From: Micromonospora carbonacea
GTDB taxonomy: Bacteria; Actinomycetota; Actinomycetes; Mycobacteriales; Micromonosporaceae
Assembly: GCF_014205165.1 (NCBI RefSeq)
Contig: NZ_JACHMZ010000001.1
Coordinates: 744,001 to 808,000 of the forward strand
Direction of reading: 5' to 3'
DNA length: 64,000 bases
The notes below the pieces were generated by a model, which saw only the letters and a program-made list of their open reading frames with translations, had not been told where the DNA came from and ran no database searches. The position numbers and the translations under genes were made by a program. Below, in pieces: positions 32,844-39,933 of the stretch (positions are counted from its first letter, which is position 1; every line of letters begins with the position of its first letter).

Positions 32844-33233
32844 GTGACCATCGACTCGGACCAGGACCCGACCACGCTGCGCTGGGCGGTCCGGCTGCTC
32901 CGGGCGGAGGCGGTCGCCCTCGGCCTGGTCGCCGTCTGGCTCGTCTGGGCCGACCTCACCGCCACCACCACCGACCTGCCGTCGGCGCTGCTGGTGACCG
33001 CGTTCGCCCTCGGCGGCGCGGCCGCCCTCTGGGCGCTCGGCGGCGCGCTCGGCCGCCGGCGCGCCGGGGCCCGGGCTCCGGCGATCGTCCTGCAACTGAT
33101 GCTGCTGCCGGTCGGCTGGTACATGATCCAGGGCGGGCTCGGCTGGCTCGGCGTGCCGCTGATGGCGCTCGGCCTCGGCGTCAGCGCGCTGCTCGTCAGC
33201 CCGCCGACCACCCGGGCCCTCGGCCTCACCTGA
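32844..33233 (+). CDS. small integral membrane protein, function unknown
   Basis: A 129-residue protein with four predicted hydrophobic helices: AEAVALGLVAVWLVWADLT, ALLVTAFALGGAAALWALGG, PAIVLQLMLLPVGWYMIQGG and VPLMALGLGVSALLVSPPT. The segment QLMLLPVGWYMIQGGLGWLG is familiar from hypothetical proteins of actinobacteria. The N-terminus MTIDSDQDPTTLRWAVRLL is amphipathic and probably cytosolic. GTG 32844 was chosen over 32835 because TATCGT lies 7 nt before it and would overlap the earlier codon. It is divergent from the lipid kinase; no function is assigned. Confidence 0.78.
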   Translation: MTIDSDQDPTTLRWAVRLLRAEAVALGLVAVWLVWADLTATTTDLPSALLVTAFALGGAAALWALGGALGRRRAGARAPAIVLQLMLLPVGWYMIQGGLGWLGVPLMALGLGVSALLVSPPTTRALGLT

Positions 33234-33284
33234 GCCGGGTGGGCGCGGGCCCGCTGGGCGGCCCGTGGCGGGCGAGGAGCGCGG

Positions 33285-33689
33285 TCAGTAGCCGGCGCGG
33301 CGGGTCAGCAGGGAGATGGTGGCCCGGCCGTTGTGGGCGCTCGCCGAGGCGGCCGTGGTGAGGGCCGTCAGCACCTTCCAGGCGAACGACGACTCGGAGG
33401 GGAGCGTCGCCCCGCGCACGGTCGGCACGGTCACCTCGACGGTCAGGGCGTCCTCGGTCACCTGGAACCGGCACTCCAGCTCGGCGTCGCGGGTGGCGAC
33501 CGCGAGGAGCATGGCGCACGCCTCGTCCACGGCGATCCGCAGGTCCTCGATCTCGTCGAGGGCGAACTGGAGGCGGGCGGCGAGGCCGGCCGTGGCGGTG
33601 CGGAGCACGCCGAGGTAGCCACCGTCGGCGGGCACCGTGAGGTGCACGATGTCGTCGTCGGTGGCTGGCTGGCCGGTCAGTTGAGTCAC
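33285..33689 (-). CDS. anti-sigma factor-type ATP-binding protein (RsbW-like)
   Basis: A 134-residue GHKL ATPase of the anti-sigma group, close to SigF-type anti-sigma factors (RsbW/UsfX). DIVHLTVPADGGYLGVLRTA is the N-terminal strand and helix, and EDLRIAVDEACAMLLAVAT is the N-box with Glu and Asp but Cys-Ala in place of Asn-Asn, a substitution common in the RsbW subgroup of actinobacteria. WKVLTALTTAASA forms the last helix. No sigma gene flanks it on either side. The GTG start follows GGGGGATGAGGC; a TAGAGT box about 27 nt upstream is a plausible promoter. Confidence 0.82.
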   Translation of the reverse strand: MTQLTGQPATDDDIVHLTVPADGGYLGVLRTATAGLAARLQFALDEIEDLRIAVDEACAMLLAVATRDAELECRFQVTEDALTVEVTVPTVRGATLPSESSFAWKVLTALTTAASASAHNGRATISLLTRRAGY

Positions 33690-33721
33690 GCCTCATCCCC
33701 CCGGTGGGGGACTCTACCCCG

Positions 33722-34255
33722 TCAGGCGGACGGACGCGTGGACGCGGCGCTCGCGGGCGGCGTCGCGTCGGCCGCGAGGGCGGTCAGGGCCGCCCCCGTC
33801 AGCCGGTACGGCACCCACTCCTCCATCGGGGACGCGCCGATCGAGGCGTAGAACCGGGCCGCCGGGTTCCAGTGCAGCATCCACCAGTCGAGCCGTCGGT
33901 AGCCCCGCTCGACGCAGATCGCGGCCAGGGTGGCCAGCAACCGCCGGCCCGCGCCGGTGCCCCGCGCCTCGGGGCGGACGTAGAGGTCCTCCAGGTAGAT
34001 GCCGTGCACGCCGGCCCAGGTGGAGAAGTTGAGGAACCACAACGCGAAGCCGACCGGCCGGTCGGAGCCGTCGACGGCCACGTGGCCGAAGAGCGCGGGC
34101 GTCGGGCCGAACAGGGCCTCGGTGAGCTGCCCGGCGGTCAGGTGGCACTCGTCGGCGGCCCGCTCGTACGCGGCCAGCTCGTGCACCATGGCGACGACGG
34201 CCGGCACGTCCCCGGGACGCGCCGGCCGTACCGTCGGTGTCGACCCGGAGGTCAC
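33722..34255 (-). CDS. GNAT-family N-acetyltransferase
   Basis: A 177-residue GNAT resembling diamine N-acetyltransferases (spermidine/thialysine acetyltransferases). It has VRPARPGDVPAVVAMVHELA, the conserved YLEDLYVRPEARGTGAGRRLL (acetyl-CoA motif with GTGAG), and DWWMLHWNPAARFYASIGAS, followed by a short Ala/Pro-rich tail. The sequence FLNFSTWAGVHGIYLEDLYV is typical of the SSAT group. The GTG overlaps the sodN stop (GTGA), so the gene is translated from the sodN mRNA, although no functional link to superoxide dismutation is evident. Confidence 0.9.
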   Translation of the reverse strand: MTSGSTPTVRPARPGDVPAVVAMVHELAAYERAADECHLTAGQLTEALFGPTPALFGHVAVDGSDRPVGFALWFLNFSTWAGVHGIYLEDLYVRPEARGTGAGRRLLATLAAICVERGYRRLDWWMLHWNPAARFYASIGASPMEEWVPYRLTGAALTALAADATPPASAASTRPSA

Positions 34256-34656
34256 GCCTGCTTGGTCTCCCAGAAGATCTTCGAGATCTCCTCGATCTTC
34301 GCGAGCAGCTCCTCGGCCTTGGCCGGGTCGGCGCTGCCCTTGGCGCCGCTGGCGCCCGCGAGCTTGGTGGCCTCGTTGAACAGGCTGTGCAGGTTCGGGT
34401 ACTTCTCGAAGTGCGCCGGCTTGAAGTAGTCCGTCCACAGCACCCACAGGTGGTGCTTGACCAGCTCGGCGCGCTGCTCCTTGATGATCAGCGCCCGGGT
34501 GCGGAACTCGGGGTCGGTGTTCGCCTGGTACTTCTCGGCGATCGCCTTGATCGACTCGGCCTCGATCCGGGCCTGGGCCGGGTCGTAGACGCCGCACGGC
34601 AGGTCGCAGTGGGCGCTGACGGTGACGCTCGGCATGAGGATGCGCGGAAGTCGCAT
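34252..34656 (-). CDS. sodN: nickel-containing superoxide dismutase
   Basis: Ni-SOD disproportionates superoxide in the cytoplasm. The 134-residue precursor begins with a 15-residue propeptide ending VTVSA; the mature chain starts HCDLPCGVYDP, the nickel hook in which His1, Cys2, Cys6 and the terminal amine bind nickel. The helices that follow (AESIKAIAEKYQANTDPEF, HLWVLWTDYFKP) match the four-helix bundle of the Streptomyces enzyme. ATG 34656 follows GGAGG at 6 nt. The divergent SodX-type peptidase should remove the propeptide. The gene overlaps a GNAT gene downstream. Confidence 0.97.
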   Translation of the reverse strand: MRLPRILMPSVTVSAHCDLPCGVYDPAQARIEAESIKAIAEKYQANTDPEFRTRALIIKEQRAELVKHHLWVLWTDYFKPAHFEKYPNLHSLFNEATKLAGASGAKGSADPAKAEELLAKIEEISKIFWETKQA

Positions 34657-34686
34657 CGGGATCCTCCATGGGAAGTTTGCGATGAT

Positions 34687-34707
34687 CCAGGACGACATTA
34701 CTCCTGG
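34687..34707. promoter_or_regulatory. inverted repeat between sodN and sodX
   Basis: CCAGGA and TCCTGG, 9 bp apart, overlap a minus-strand TAATGT that could be the sodN -10 box. It does not match the Nur consensus I know (TTGCAA half-sites). Confidence 0.4.
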
Positions 34708-34739
34708 AGATGCTCCCCAGCGGTGCGGAGGTGAAACCG

Positions 34740-35099
34740 GTGCCCCCCGACACGCCCGCCGCCGACCGGCTGCGGGGGCCGCTCGCCGCCGTACTGGTGA
34801 CCGGTCCGTCGATGGCACCCACCCTGCGCCACGGCGACGCCCTGCTGGTGCGGCGCGGGGGCCGTCCGATCCGCCCCGGCGACGTCGTGGTCGCGGTCTT
34901 CCGCAGCCGTCCGGGCCTGCTCGTGGTCAAGCGCGCGGTCCGCCCCGCCGACGGCGGCTGGTGGGTACGCGGCGACAACGACCTCGTCACCGACGACTCC
35001 CGGGCGTACGGCGTGGCCGACGTGCACGGCCGCGTCGTGGCCCGCTACTGGCCCCGGCCGGGCCGGCTGCCCCGCCCCGCCGGCTACCGGCGAGTATGA
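34740..35099 (+). CDS. sodX: Ni-SOD maturation protease, S26 signal-peptidase-like
   Basis: A 119-residue soluble member of the S26 peptidase family that processes the SodN propeptide. The catalytic Ser is in TGPSMAPTLRHGD, with the catalytic Lys in LLVVKRAVR and the conserved box WWVRGDNDLVTDDSRAYG. Unlike ordinary type I signal peptidases it has no membrane anchor, which fits a cytosolic substrate. GTG 34740 follows GGAGGTG at 8 nt; the ATG at 34710 has no usable ribosome site. It is divergent from sodN, the usual context. Confidence 0.92.
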   Translation: MPPDTPAADRLRGPLAAVLVTGPSMAPTLRHGDALLVRRGGRPIRPGDVVVAVFRSRPGLLVVKRAVRPADGGWWVRGDNDLVTDDSRAYGVADVHGRVVARYWPRPGRLPRPAGYRRV

Positions 35100-35242
35100 C
35101 CCTACTCACATCCGACTTGTGCTCCCGACACTATGCTCGGCAGGTATCCGGGTGACCCCCGCACCGTGCCACCGCCGCTGGCCGCCTCACCTCGCGCTGG
35201 CGCCGGTCGCCTCGTCTACCCGACAGATTTCCTGGAGTCACC

Positions 35243-36421
35243 ATGTCTTCGTCCACCGTGGATCCTGCTGATCCCGTCTTCCAACTGCACGTCGGCGGCA
35301 AGCTGGCCGTCGCCTCCACCGTCCCGCTGAGCAGCCGCGAGGACCTCTCCCTCGCGTACACCCCGGGCGTGGCCCGGGTGTGCGAGGCGATCGCCGCCGA
35401 CCCGGCGCTGGCCGACGACTACACCTGGGCGGGGCACACCGTCGCCGTCGTCACCGACGGCTCGGCCGTGCTCGGGCTGGGCAACATCGGCCCGCGCGCG
35501 GCGCTGCCGGTGATGGAGGGCAAGGCGGTGCTGTTCAAGCAGTTCGCCGACGTCGACGCGGTGCCGGTCTGCCTCGACACGCAGGACGTGGACGAGATCG
35601 TCGCCGTGGTGAAGGCCCTCGCCCCCTCGTTCGGCGGGATCAACCTGGAGGACATCAGCGCCCCGCGCTGCTTCGAGGTGGAGCGCCGGCTCGACGAGGC
35701 GCTGGACATCCCCGTCTTCCACGACGACCAGCACGGCACCGCGATCGTCGTGCTCGCCGCGCTGCGCAACGCGGCCGCGCTGCTCAACCGCAAGCTCGGC
35801 GACCTGCGGGTGGCGGTCAGCGGCGCGGGCGCGGCCGGGGTGGCGGTCACCCGGATGCTCATCGCCGGCGGCGTCGACCCGGCCCGGGTCGTCGTCTGCG
35901 ACTCGAAGGGCATCATCGGCCGGCACCGCGCCGACCTCACCGGCGCCAAGGCCGACCTCGCGGCCGACACCAACGCCGAGGGGCGGTCGGGCGACGTCGC
36001 CGAGGCGCTGCGTGGCGCGGACGTGCTCGTCGGCGTCTCCGGCGGCGAGATCTGCGAGGCGGCGGTGGCCGGGATGGCCCCCGGCGGGATCGTCTTCGCC
36101 CTGGCCAACCCGACGCCCGAGGTGCACCCCGAGGTGGCCGCCCGGCACGTCGCCGTCGTCGCCACCGGCCGCAGCGACTACCCCAACCAGATCAACAACG
36201 TGCTGGCCTTCCCCGGGGTGTTCCGGGGCGCGCTGGACGCCCGGGCGACCCGGATCACCGACGGGATGAAGGTGGCCGCCGCCGACGCGATCGCCGGCGT
36301 GGTGGCCGAGACGCTCACCGCCGACGCGATCGTGCCCTCCCCGCTGGACCCGCGGGTCGCCCCCGCGGTGGCCGAGGCCGTCGCCGAGGCCGCCCGCCGC
36401 GACGGCGTCGCCCGCGCCTGA
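35243..36421 (+). CDS. NAD(P)-dependent malic enzyme
   Basis: Oxidative decarboxylation of malate to pyruvate. The 392-residue enzyme is the short bacterial type. The N-terminal domain has SREDLSLAYTPGVARVCEA, DGSAVLGLGNIGPRAALPVM and the catalytic Lys in EGKAVLFKQFADVD; metal-binding residues lie in INLEDISAPRCFEVE and VFHDDQHGTAIVVLAAL. The Rossmann domain has VAVSGAGAAGVAVTRML and FALANPTPEVHPEVA. The acidic residue after the second strand is in VVVCDSKG, which suggests NAD or NADP cannot be settled by eye. ATG 35243 follows CTGGAG. A dispersed repeat starts 3 bp after its stop. Confidence 0.95.
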   Translation: MSSSTVDPADPVFQLHVGGKLAVASTVPLSSREDLSLAYTPGVARVCEAIAADPALADDYTWAGHTVAVVTDGSAVLGLGNIGPRAALPVMEGKAVLFKQFADVDAVPVCLDTQDVDEIVAVVKALAPSFGGINLEDISAPRCFEVERRLDEALDIPVFHDDQHGTAIVVLAALRNAAALLNRKLGDLRVAVSGAGAAGVAVTRMLIAGGVDPARVVVCDSKGIIGRHRADLTGAKADLAADTNAEGRSGDVAEALRGADVLVGVSGGEICEAAVAGMAPGGIVFALANPTPEVHPEVAARHVAVVATGRSDYPNQINNVLAFPGVFRGALDARATRITDGMKVAAADAIAGVVAETLTADAIVPSPLDPRVAPAVAEAVAEAARRDGVARA

Positions 36422-36423
36422 CG

Positions 36424-36479
36424 TGCAAGGAGGGGCACCCTGTTAACGCCTTCGGTATAGCAGGGGCCCCTTCTTAACA
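36424..36479 (+). repeat. dispersed repeat copy R1
   Basis: 56-bp element starting TGCAAGGAGGGGCACC, with central GTTAACGC and GGTATAG and ending TTCTTAACA. It contains two GGAAGGGCCCC-like boxes about 29 bp apart. It begins 3 bp after the malic-enzyme stop codon. Copies R2, R3 and R4 are elsewhere in the window. Confidence 0.85.
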
Positions 36480-36493
36480 CCCCCGCTCCTTGT

Positions 36494-36499
36494 TACGGT
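36494..36499 (+). promoter_or_regulatory. -10 element for the quinone-oxidoreductase-like gene
   Basis: TACGGT, 7 nt before ATG 36507; it overlaps the alternative GTG 36498, arguing against that start. Confidence 0.5.
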
Positions 36500-36506
36500 G
36501 CGGATC

Positions 36507-37460
36507 ATGCGTGCCGCCTTCGCCTCGAGATTCGACGCCGACAACCCGCTCGCCGCGCTGACCGTCGGCGAGCAGCCCGAGCCGGCCCACCCCGAGGACG
36601 ACTGGGTGACCGTGCAGGTGCGGGCCAGCTCGATCAACCACCACGACCTGTGGTCGCTGCGCGGCATCGGGCTCGGTGCGGACCGGCTGCCGATGATCCT
36701 CGGCTGCGACGCCGTCGGCACGGCCCCGGACGGCACCGACGTGGTGGTCTTCCCGCTGGTCGTCGACCCGGGCGACCCGCGCGGCATGTCGATCCTCTCC
36801 GAGCACTTCCCCGGCACCTTCGCCGAGCGGGTGGCCGTACCCCGGATGAACCTGCTGCCCCTGCCGGCGGGCCTGTCGGCGACGGACGCCGCCTGCCTGC
36901 CGACGGCCTGGCTCACCGCGTGGCGGATGCTGACCACCAAGGGCCGGGTCGACGAGGCCGACGCCGTGCTGGTCCAGGGCGCGGGCGGCGGCGTCGCGAC
37001 GGCGGCCGTCGCGCTCGCCGTCGCGCTCGGCAAGCGGGTGTACGCGACCAGCCGCGACGCCGGCAAGCGGGAGCGGATCGCGCAGCTGGGGGCGACCGCG
37101 CTGGAGCCCGGCGCGCGGCTGCCCGAACGGGTCGACGTGGTGATCGAGACGGTCGGGGAGGCCACGTTCGACCACTCCCTGAAGTCGGCCGCGCCGATGG
37201 CCCGGATCGTGGTCTCCGGCGCGACCGCCGGGCACGAGCCGAAGGTCAACCTGCGGCGGGTCTTCGCCATGCAGCTGGAGATCCTCGGCACCTCGATGGG
37301 CACGCCGGGAGAGCTGACCGAGCTGCTGACGTTCTGCGCCGAGCACGAGGTGCGCCCGGTGGTGGACAGCGTGGTGCCGTTCGGCCGGATCGAGGAGGCG
37401 TTCGCCCGGCTGCACTCGGGCGCGGCGTTCGGCAAGATCGTCATCGACCACACGGCGTGA
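36507..37460 (+). CDS. zinc-binding-type dehydrogenase/quinone oxidoreductase (MDR family)
   Basis: A 317-residue medium-chain dehydrogenase/reductase. The catalytic domain has VRASSINHHDLWSLRGIG (the NHHD motif of quinone-oxidoreductase-like members) and ILGCDAVGTAPDG; the NADPH-binding site is VLVQGAGGGVATAAVALAVA, with TSRDAGKRERIAQLGA after it. The usual structural zinc Cys4 lobe is absent, so this is a zinc-free type. FGKIVIDHTA closes the chain. ATG 36507 is supported by TACGGT at 7 nt. The substrate is unknown; enones or quinones are common for the family. Confidence 0.92.
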   Translation: MRAAFASRFDADNPLAALTVGEQPEPAHPEDDWVTVQVRASSINHHDLWSLRGIGLGADRLPMILGCDAVGTAPDGTDVVVFPLVVDPGDPRGMSILSEHFPGTFAERVAVPRMNLLPLPAGLSATDAACLPTAWLTAWRMLTTKGRVDEADAVLVQGAGGGVATAAVALAVALGKRVYATSRDAGKRERIAQLGATALEPGARLPERVDVVIETVGEATFDHSLKSAAPMARIVVSGATAGHEPKVNLRRVFAMQLEILGTSMGTPGELTELLTFCAEHEVRPVVDSVVPFGRIEEAFARLHSGAAFGKIVIDHTA

Positions 37461-37490
37461 GCGCTGGCCGTCGGGCGCCTGCCGGGAGCT

Positions 37491-37547
37491 TGTTAGGAGG
37501 GGGCCCTTCCTATACCGAATGCGTTAACAGGGGGCCCTTCCTTACAA
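37491..37547 (-). repeat. dispersed repeat copy R2
   Basis: 57-bp element in reverse orientation to R1; on the minus strand it starts TTGTAAGGAAGGGCCCCC. Its TAA is the stop codon of the adjacent lipoprotein hydrolase, and the element also ends 30 bp after the stop of the oxidoreductase gene. Confidence 0.88.
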
Positions 37548-38513
37548 GCGGTCGTCGAGGGTGGCGACGCCGCCGCGGGTGGCCTCGTCCGGCAGCCGGC
37601 GCTTGGCCGCCGCGTCCCCGTACAGGGTCCAGCGCAGGAACTCGACGCAGGTGTCCGAGACCACCCGCAGGGCAGCGCCGTCGGTGAGCAGGGCCCGCCC
37701 GTGGTCGCCCTTCGGCAGGCTCAGCATCGCCTTGGGCCAGGGCACCCTGTCGTACGCGGCCTTGCCCGAGGCGTAGTCGACCACCTCGTCGGCCTCGCCG
37801 TGCACGAACAACTGCGGTGCGGCGGCCCCCGCGAACGCGGTGCCCACGCCCAGGCCGGTGCCGGCGAAGACCACCCCGGCGTCCAGCCGGTCGTCCCGGC
37901 CCGCGGTGAACAGGCCGATCGTGGTCACCCCGCCGGCCGAGTGCCCCGCCGCCGCCACCCGGTCGGTGGCGAGCCGCCCGCGCAGCGGGTCGCCCGCCTT
38001 CGCGTCCAGGGCGAGCACCCGGGTCAGCGCGTACGACACGTCGGCCGGCTGGTTCAGCACGTCCAGCACGTTGGTGTCGGTGCCCCGCGCGGTGTGCGGG
38101 AAGGCCGGCGCGGCCACCACGAACCCGGCCGCCGCCCAGCGGGTGAGCAGCAGCTCGTAGTCCTCGGGCCGCCCGTTGAGGCCGTGGCTGAACATCACCA
38201 CGGGGAAGCGCCCCGTCGCGGCCGTCGCGGACCGCTGCGGCGTCCCGCCCGCCGCGCCCCGGGCCGGGTACCAGATCGTCACCGGCAGCGGGCGGTCGCC
38301 GTCGCGGTTGAGCTTGAGCTGGCGTACGCCGACCGCGAAGCTCTCGCTCGGCGCGCTGCCGGCGGGCACGCGCGGGGCCGGGGTGGTCGCCTTCGGGGCC
38401 TGCGCCGGGGCGGCCTCGCGCCAGGCGGGCTCCGCGCCGCCCGAGCAGCCGGCCAGGCCGGCGGCAAGCAGGGCGGTGGCCAGCAGGGCTGCGGTACGAC
38501 GGCGGCGGCACAT
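37542..38513 (-). CDS. alpha/beta-hydrolase lipoprotein (dienelactone/PET-hydrolase-like), copy 1
   Basis: A 323-residue exported lipoprotein: n-region MCRRRRTAALL and lipobox LAGC at residues 20-23. The mature domain has LPVTIWYPARGAAGG, the oxyanion region VVMFSHGLNG, nucleophile elbow AAGHSAGGVTT, acid in FVHGEADEVVDY and His in LPKGDHGRALL. This resembles the platelet-activating-factor acetylhydrolase/dienelactone group to which cutinase-like polyesterases also belong. ATG 38513 lies 7 nt after CACAAT. The stop codon TAA is formed by repeat R2. It is paralogous to the next gene upstream. Confidence 0.88.
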   Translation of the reverse strand: MCRRRRTAALLATALLAAGLAGCSGGAEPAWREAAPAQAPKATTPAPRVPAGSAPSESFAVGVRQLKLNRDGDRPLPVTIWYPARGAAGGTPQRSATAATGRFPVVMFSHGLNGRPEDYELLLTRWAAAGFVVAAPAFPHTARGTDTNVLDVLNQPADVSYALTRVLALDAKAGDPLRGRLATDRVAAAGHSAGGVTTIGLFTAGRDDRLDAGVVFAGTGLGVGTAFAGAAAPQLFVHGEADEVVDYASGKAAYDRVPWPKAMLSLPKGDHGRALLTDGAALRVVSDTCVEFLRWTLYGDAAAKRRLPDEATRGGVATLDDRL

Positions 38514-38613
38514 GAAACCGATTGTGCCTCGCCGGACGGGGGCGCCGGCCCGCATCGCACCGCAGGTCAGGGTGCGCTCACCCCGGGCGACGGTGGCAGG
38601 CCCGGCGGGGCGC

Positions 38614-38670
38614 TGTTAGGAGGGGGCCCTTCCTATACAGAAAGCGTTAACAGGGGGCCCTTCCTTGCAA
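38614..38670 (-). repeat. dispersed repeat copy R3
   Basis: 57 bp, nearly identical to R2 (differences mainly in the centre, CTTTCTGTATAG versus CATTCGGTATAG). On the minus strand it starts TTGCAAGG, lacks the TAA of R2, and is translated to its end, where TAA stops the hydrolase gene. Confidence 0.88.
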
Positions 38671-39551
38671 CTCCAGTGGGTGGGGAGGGTGGCGTCCGTG
38701 GGGAGGCGGCGCAGGGCGGCCCGGTCGCCGTACAGCGCCCAGCGCAGGAAGTCCGTGGTGGCGGCGAGGACCTGGGCGAAGCCGGGGCGGCCCGGGGTCA
38801 GGTAGGCGCCGTGGTCGCCCCCGGCCACGGTGAGGAACCCGGCCGGGCCGGGCGTGCGGGCGTACGCGGCCCGGCCGACGGTCACCCCGACGACCGGGTC
38901 GGCGTCGCCGTGCACGAACAGCACCGGCGCGGTCGGCCCGGCGAACGCCCCGGCCAGGCCGCCCCCGGCGATCACGATGCCCGCCCGCAGCCGGGGCGGG
39001 TGCCCGGAGGTGAGCATCCCGGCGGTGGTGAAGCCGCCCGCCGAGTGGCCGGCGGCGGCGAACCGGGCCACGTCCAGGTGCCCGGCGAGCGGGTCGCCCC
39101 GGCGGGTGTCGAGGCGCACCAGGTGCCGGATCAGCCGCCACCCGTCGGCCGGCTGGTGGCGCACGTCGGCGCGGGTGAACCGGGCCGCCCCGCGCCGGGT
39201 GTGCGGGTACGCGGGCGCGGCGACCACGAAGCCGGCGGCGGCCCACCGGCTGGTCAGCGGGGCGTGCAGGGCGGGCAGGCTGTCGAGCCCGTGGCTGAAC
39301 ACGACGACGGGGAACCGGCCGGGGGCGACCCCGCCCCGGGCGGCCGGATACCAGACGGTCACCGGCAGCGGGCGCGCGCCGCCCGGGTCGAGGGTGAAGG
39401 TGTGCACCCCGACCGGGTACGCCGTCGCCGGGGCGGGGCCGGCAGACGGGGCGCTGCGGAATCCCGGGGCCGACCCCGGGGCCACGGTGGCCGTGCCGCA
39501 GCCGGCCAGCAGCGCCGTCATCGTCGCGGCGACCAGCCGGCGTACCCACAC
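38616..39551 (-). CDS. alpha/beta-hydrolase lipoprotein, copy 2, with repeat-encoded C-terminus
   Basis: A 311-residue paralogue of the previous hydrolase. The signal peptide MWVRRLVAATMTALLAGC ends in a lipobox. Catalytic motifs are VVVFSHGLDSL, AAGHSAGGFTTAG (nucleophile Ser), LFVHGDADPVVG (acid) and VAGGDHGAYLTP (His). The native end matches copy 1 around LRRLPTDATL, but the reading frame then runs through repeat R3 and adds SCKEGPPVNAFCIGRAPS before the TAA near the end of the repeat. GTG 39551 lies 6 nt after TACCGT. The substrate is unknown; esters outside the membrane are plausible. Confidence 0.86.
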   Translation of the reverse strand: MWVRRLVAATMTALLAGCGTATVAPGSAPGFRSAPSAGPAPATAYPVGVHTFTLDPGGARPLPVTVWYPAARGGVAPGRFPVVVFSHGLDSLPALHAPLTSRWAAAGFVVAAPAYPHTRRGAARFTRADVRHQPADGWRLIRHLVRLDTRRGDPLAGHLDVARFAAAGHSAGGFTTAGMLTSGHPPRLRAGIVIAGGGLAGAFAGPTAPVLFVHGDADPVVGVTVGRAAYARTPGPAGFLTVAGGDHGAYLTPGRPGFAQVLAATTDFLRWALYGDRAALRRLPTDATLPTHWSCKEGPPVNAFCIGRAPS

Positions 39552-39557
39552 GCCCTC

Positions 39558-39563
39558 ACGGTA
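39558..39563 (-). promoter_or_regulatory. -10 element for hydrolase copy 2
   Basis: TACCGT on the minus strand, 6 nt before GTG 39551. Confidence 0.45.
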
Positions 39564-39696
39564 GGCGGCCGGCGACGTCCGGCGGCCCCGCCGTCCGGAC
39601 CGGTGGGCGACGCCACCCGGTCGGGGTGGCTCCGCCGATCCGGCGGTCCTACGGCGTGCCGCCCGGTCGGGCGGGCGCGGGGTGGACCTTCTTGGC

Positions 39697-39702
39697 TAGG
39701 GT
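39697..39702 (+). promoter_or_regulatory. -10 element for the 57-residue membrane protein
   Basis: TAGGGT, 6 nt before ATG 39709. Confidence 0.45.
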
Positions 39703-39708
39703 CTGGCC

Positions 39709-39882
39709 ATGTCTGACAAGTACGTGGACCCGAGCGGCAACACAGAGCAGTTCCGGGCGTTCGCCCACGCGCCGGAGGCAGCCGCCCCGGCCGCCCCGGC
39801 GTCCCGGGTTCCGTTGGTCGCCGGCATCGCGGTGGCCGTGGTGCTGCTGGTGGCCGTCGTCGCCTGGCTGGCCCTGAGCTGA
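39709..39882 (+). CDS. 57-residue single-pass membrane protein, function unknown
   Basis: A short frame beginning MSDKYVDPSGNTEQFRAFAH. A Pro/Ala-rich linker is followed by one hydrophobic helix (VAGIAVAVVLLVAVVAWLAL) at the C-terminus. The layout, a short acidic cytosolic head and a C-terminal anchor, is a tail-anchored type. TAGGGT at 6 nt supports a leaderless start. It is divergent from hydrolase copy 2 and convergent with ackA. Its sense-strand composition and the sharp polar-to-hydrophobic transition support a real gene, but I do not recognise a family with known function. Confidence 0.7.
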   Translation: MSDKYVDPSGNTEQFRAFAHAPEAAAPAAPASRVPLVAGIAVAVVLLVAVVAWLALS

Positions 39883-39933
39883 GCACGCGCGTCGCCGCTC
39901 GGCTCGCCCTCGACTGAGGCGTGCGCCGCCGCC

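Noticed and set aside
36498..36506. GTG 36498 as start of the oxidoreductase
   Set aside because: It lies inside the TACGGT -10 box; ATG 36507 is 7 nt after it.
36424..38670. Repeats R1-R3 as a CRISPR array
   Set aside because: Spacing is over 1 kb, orientation differs and genes lie between; no cas genes.
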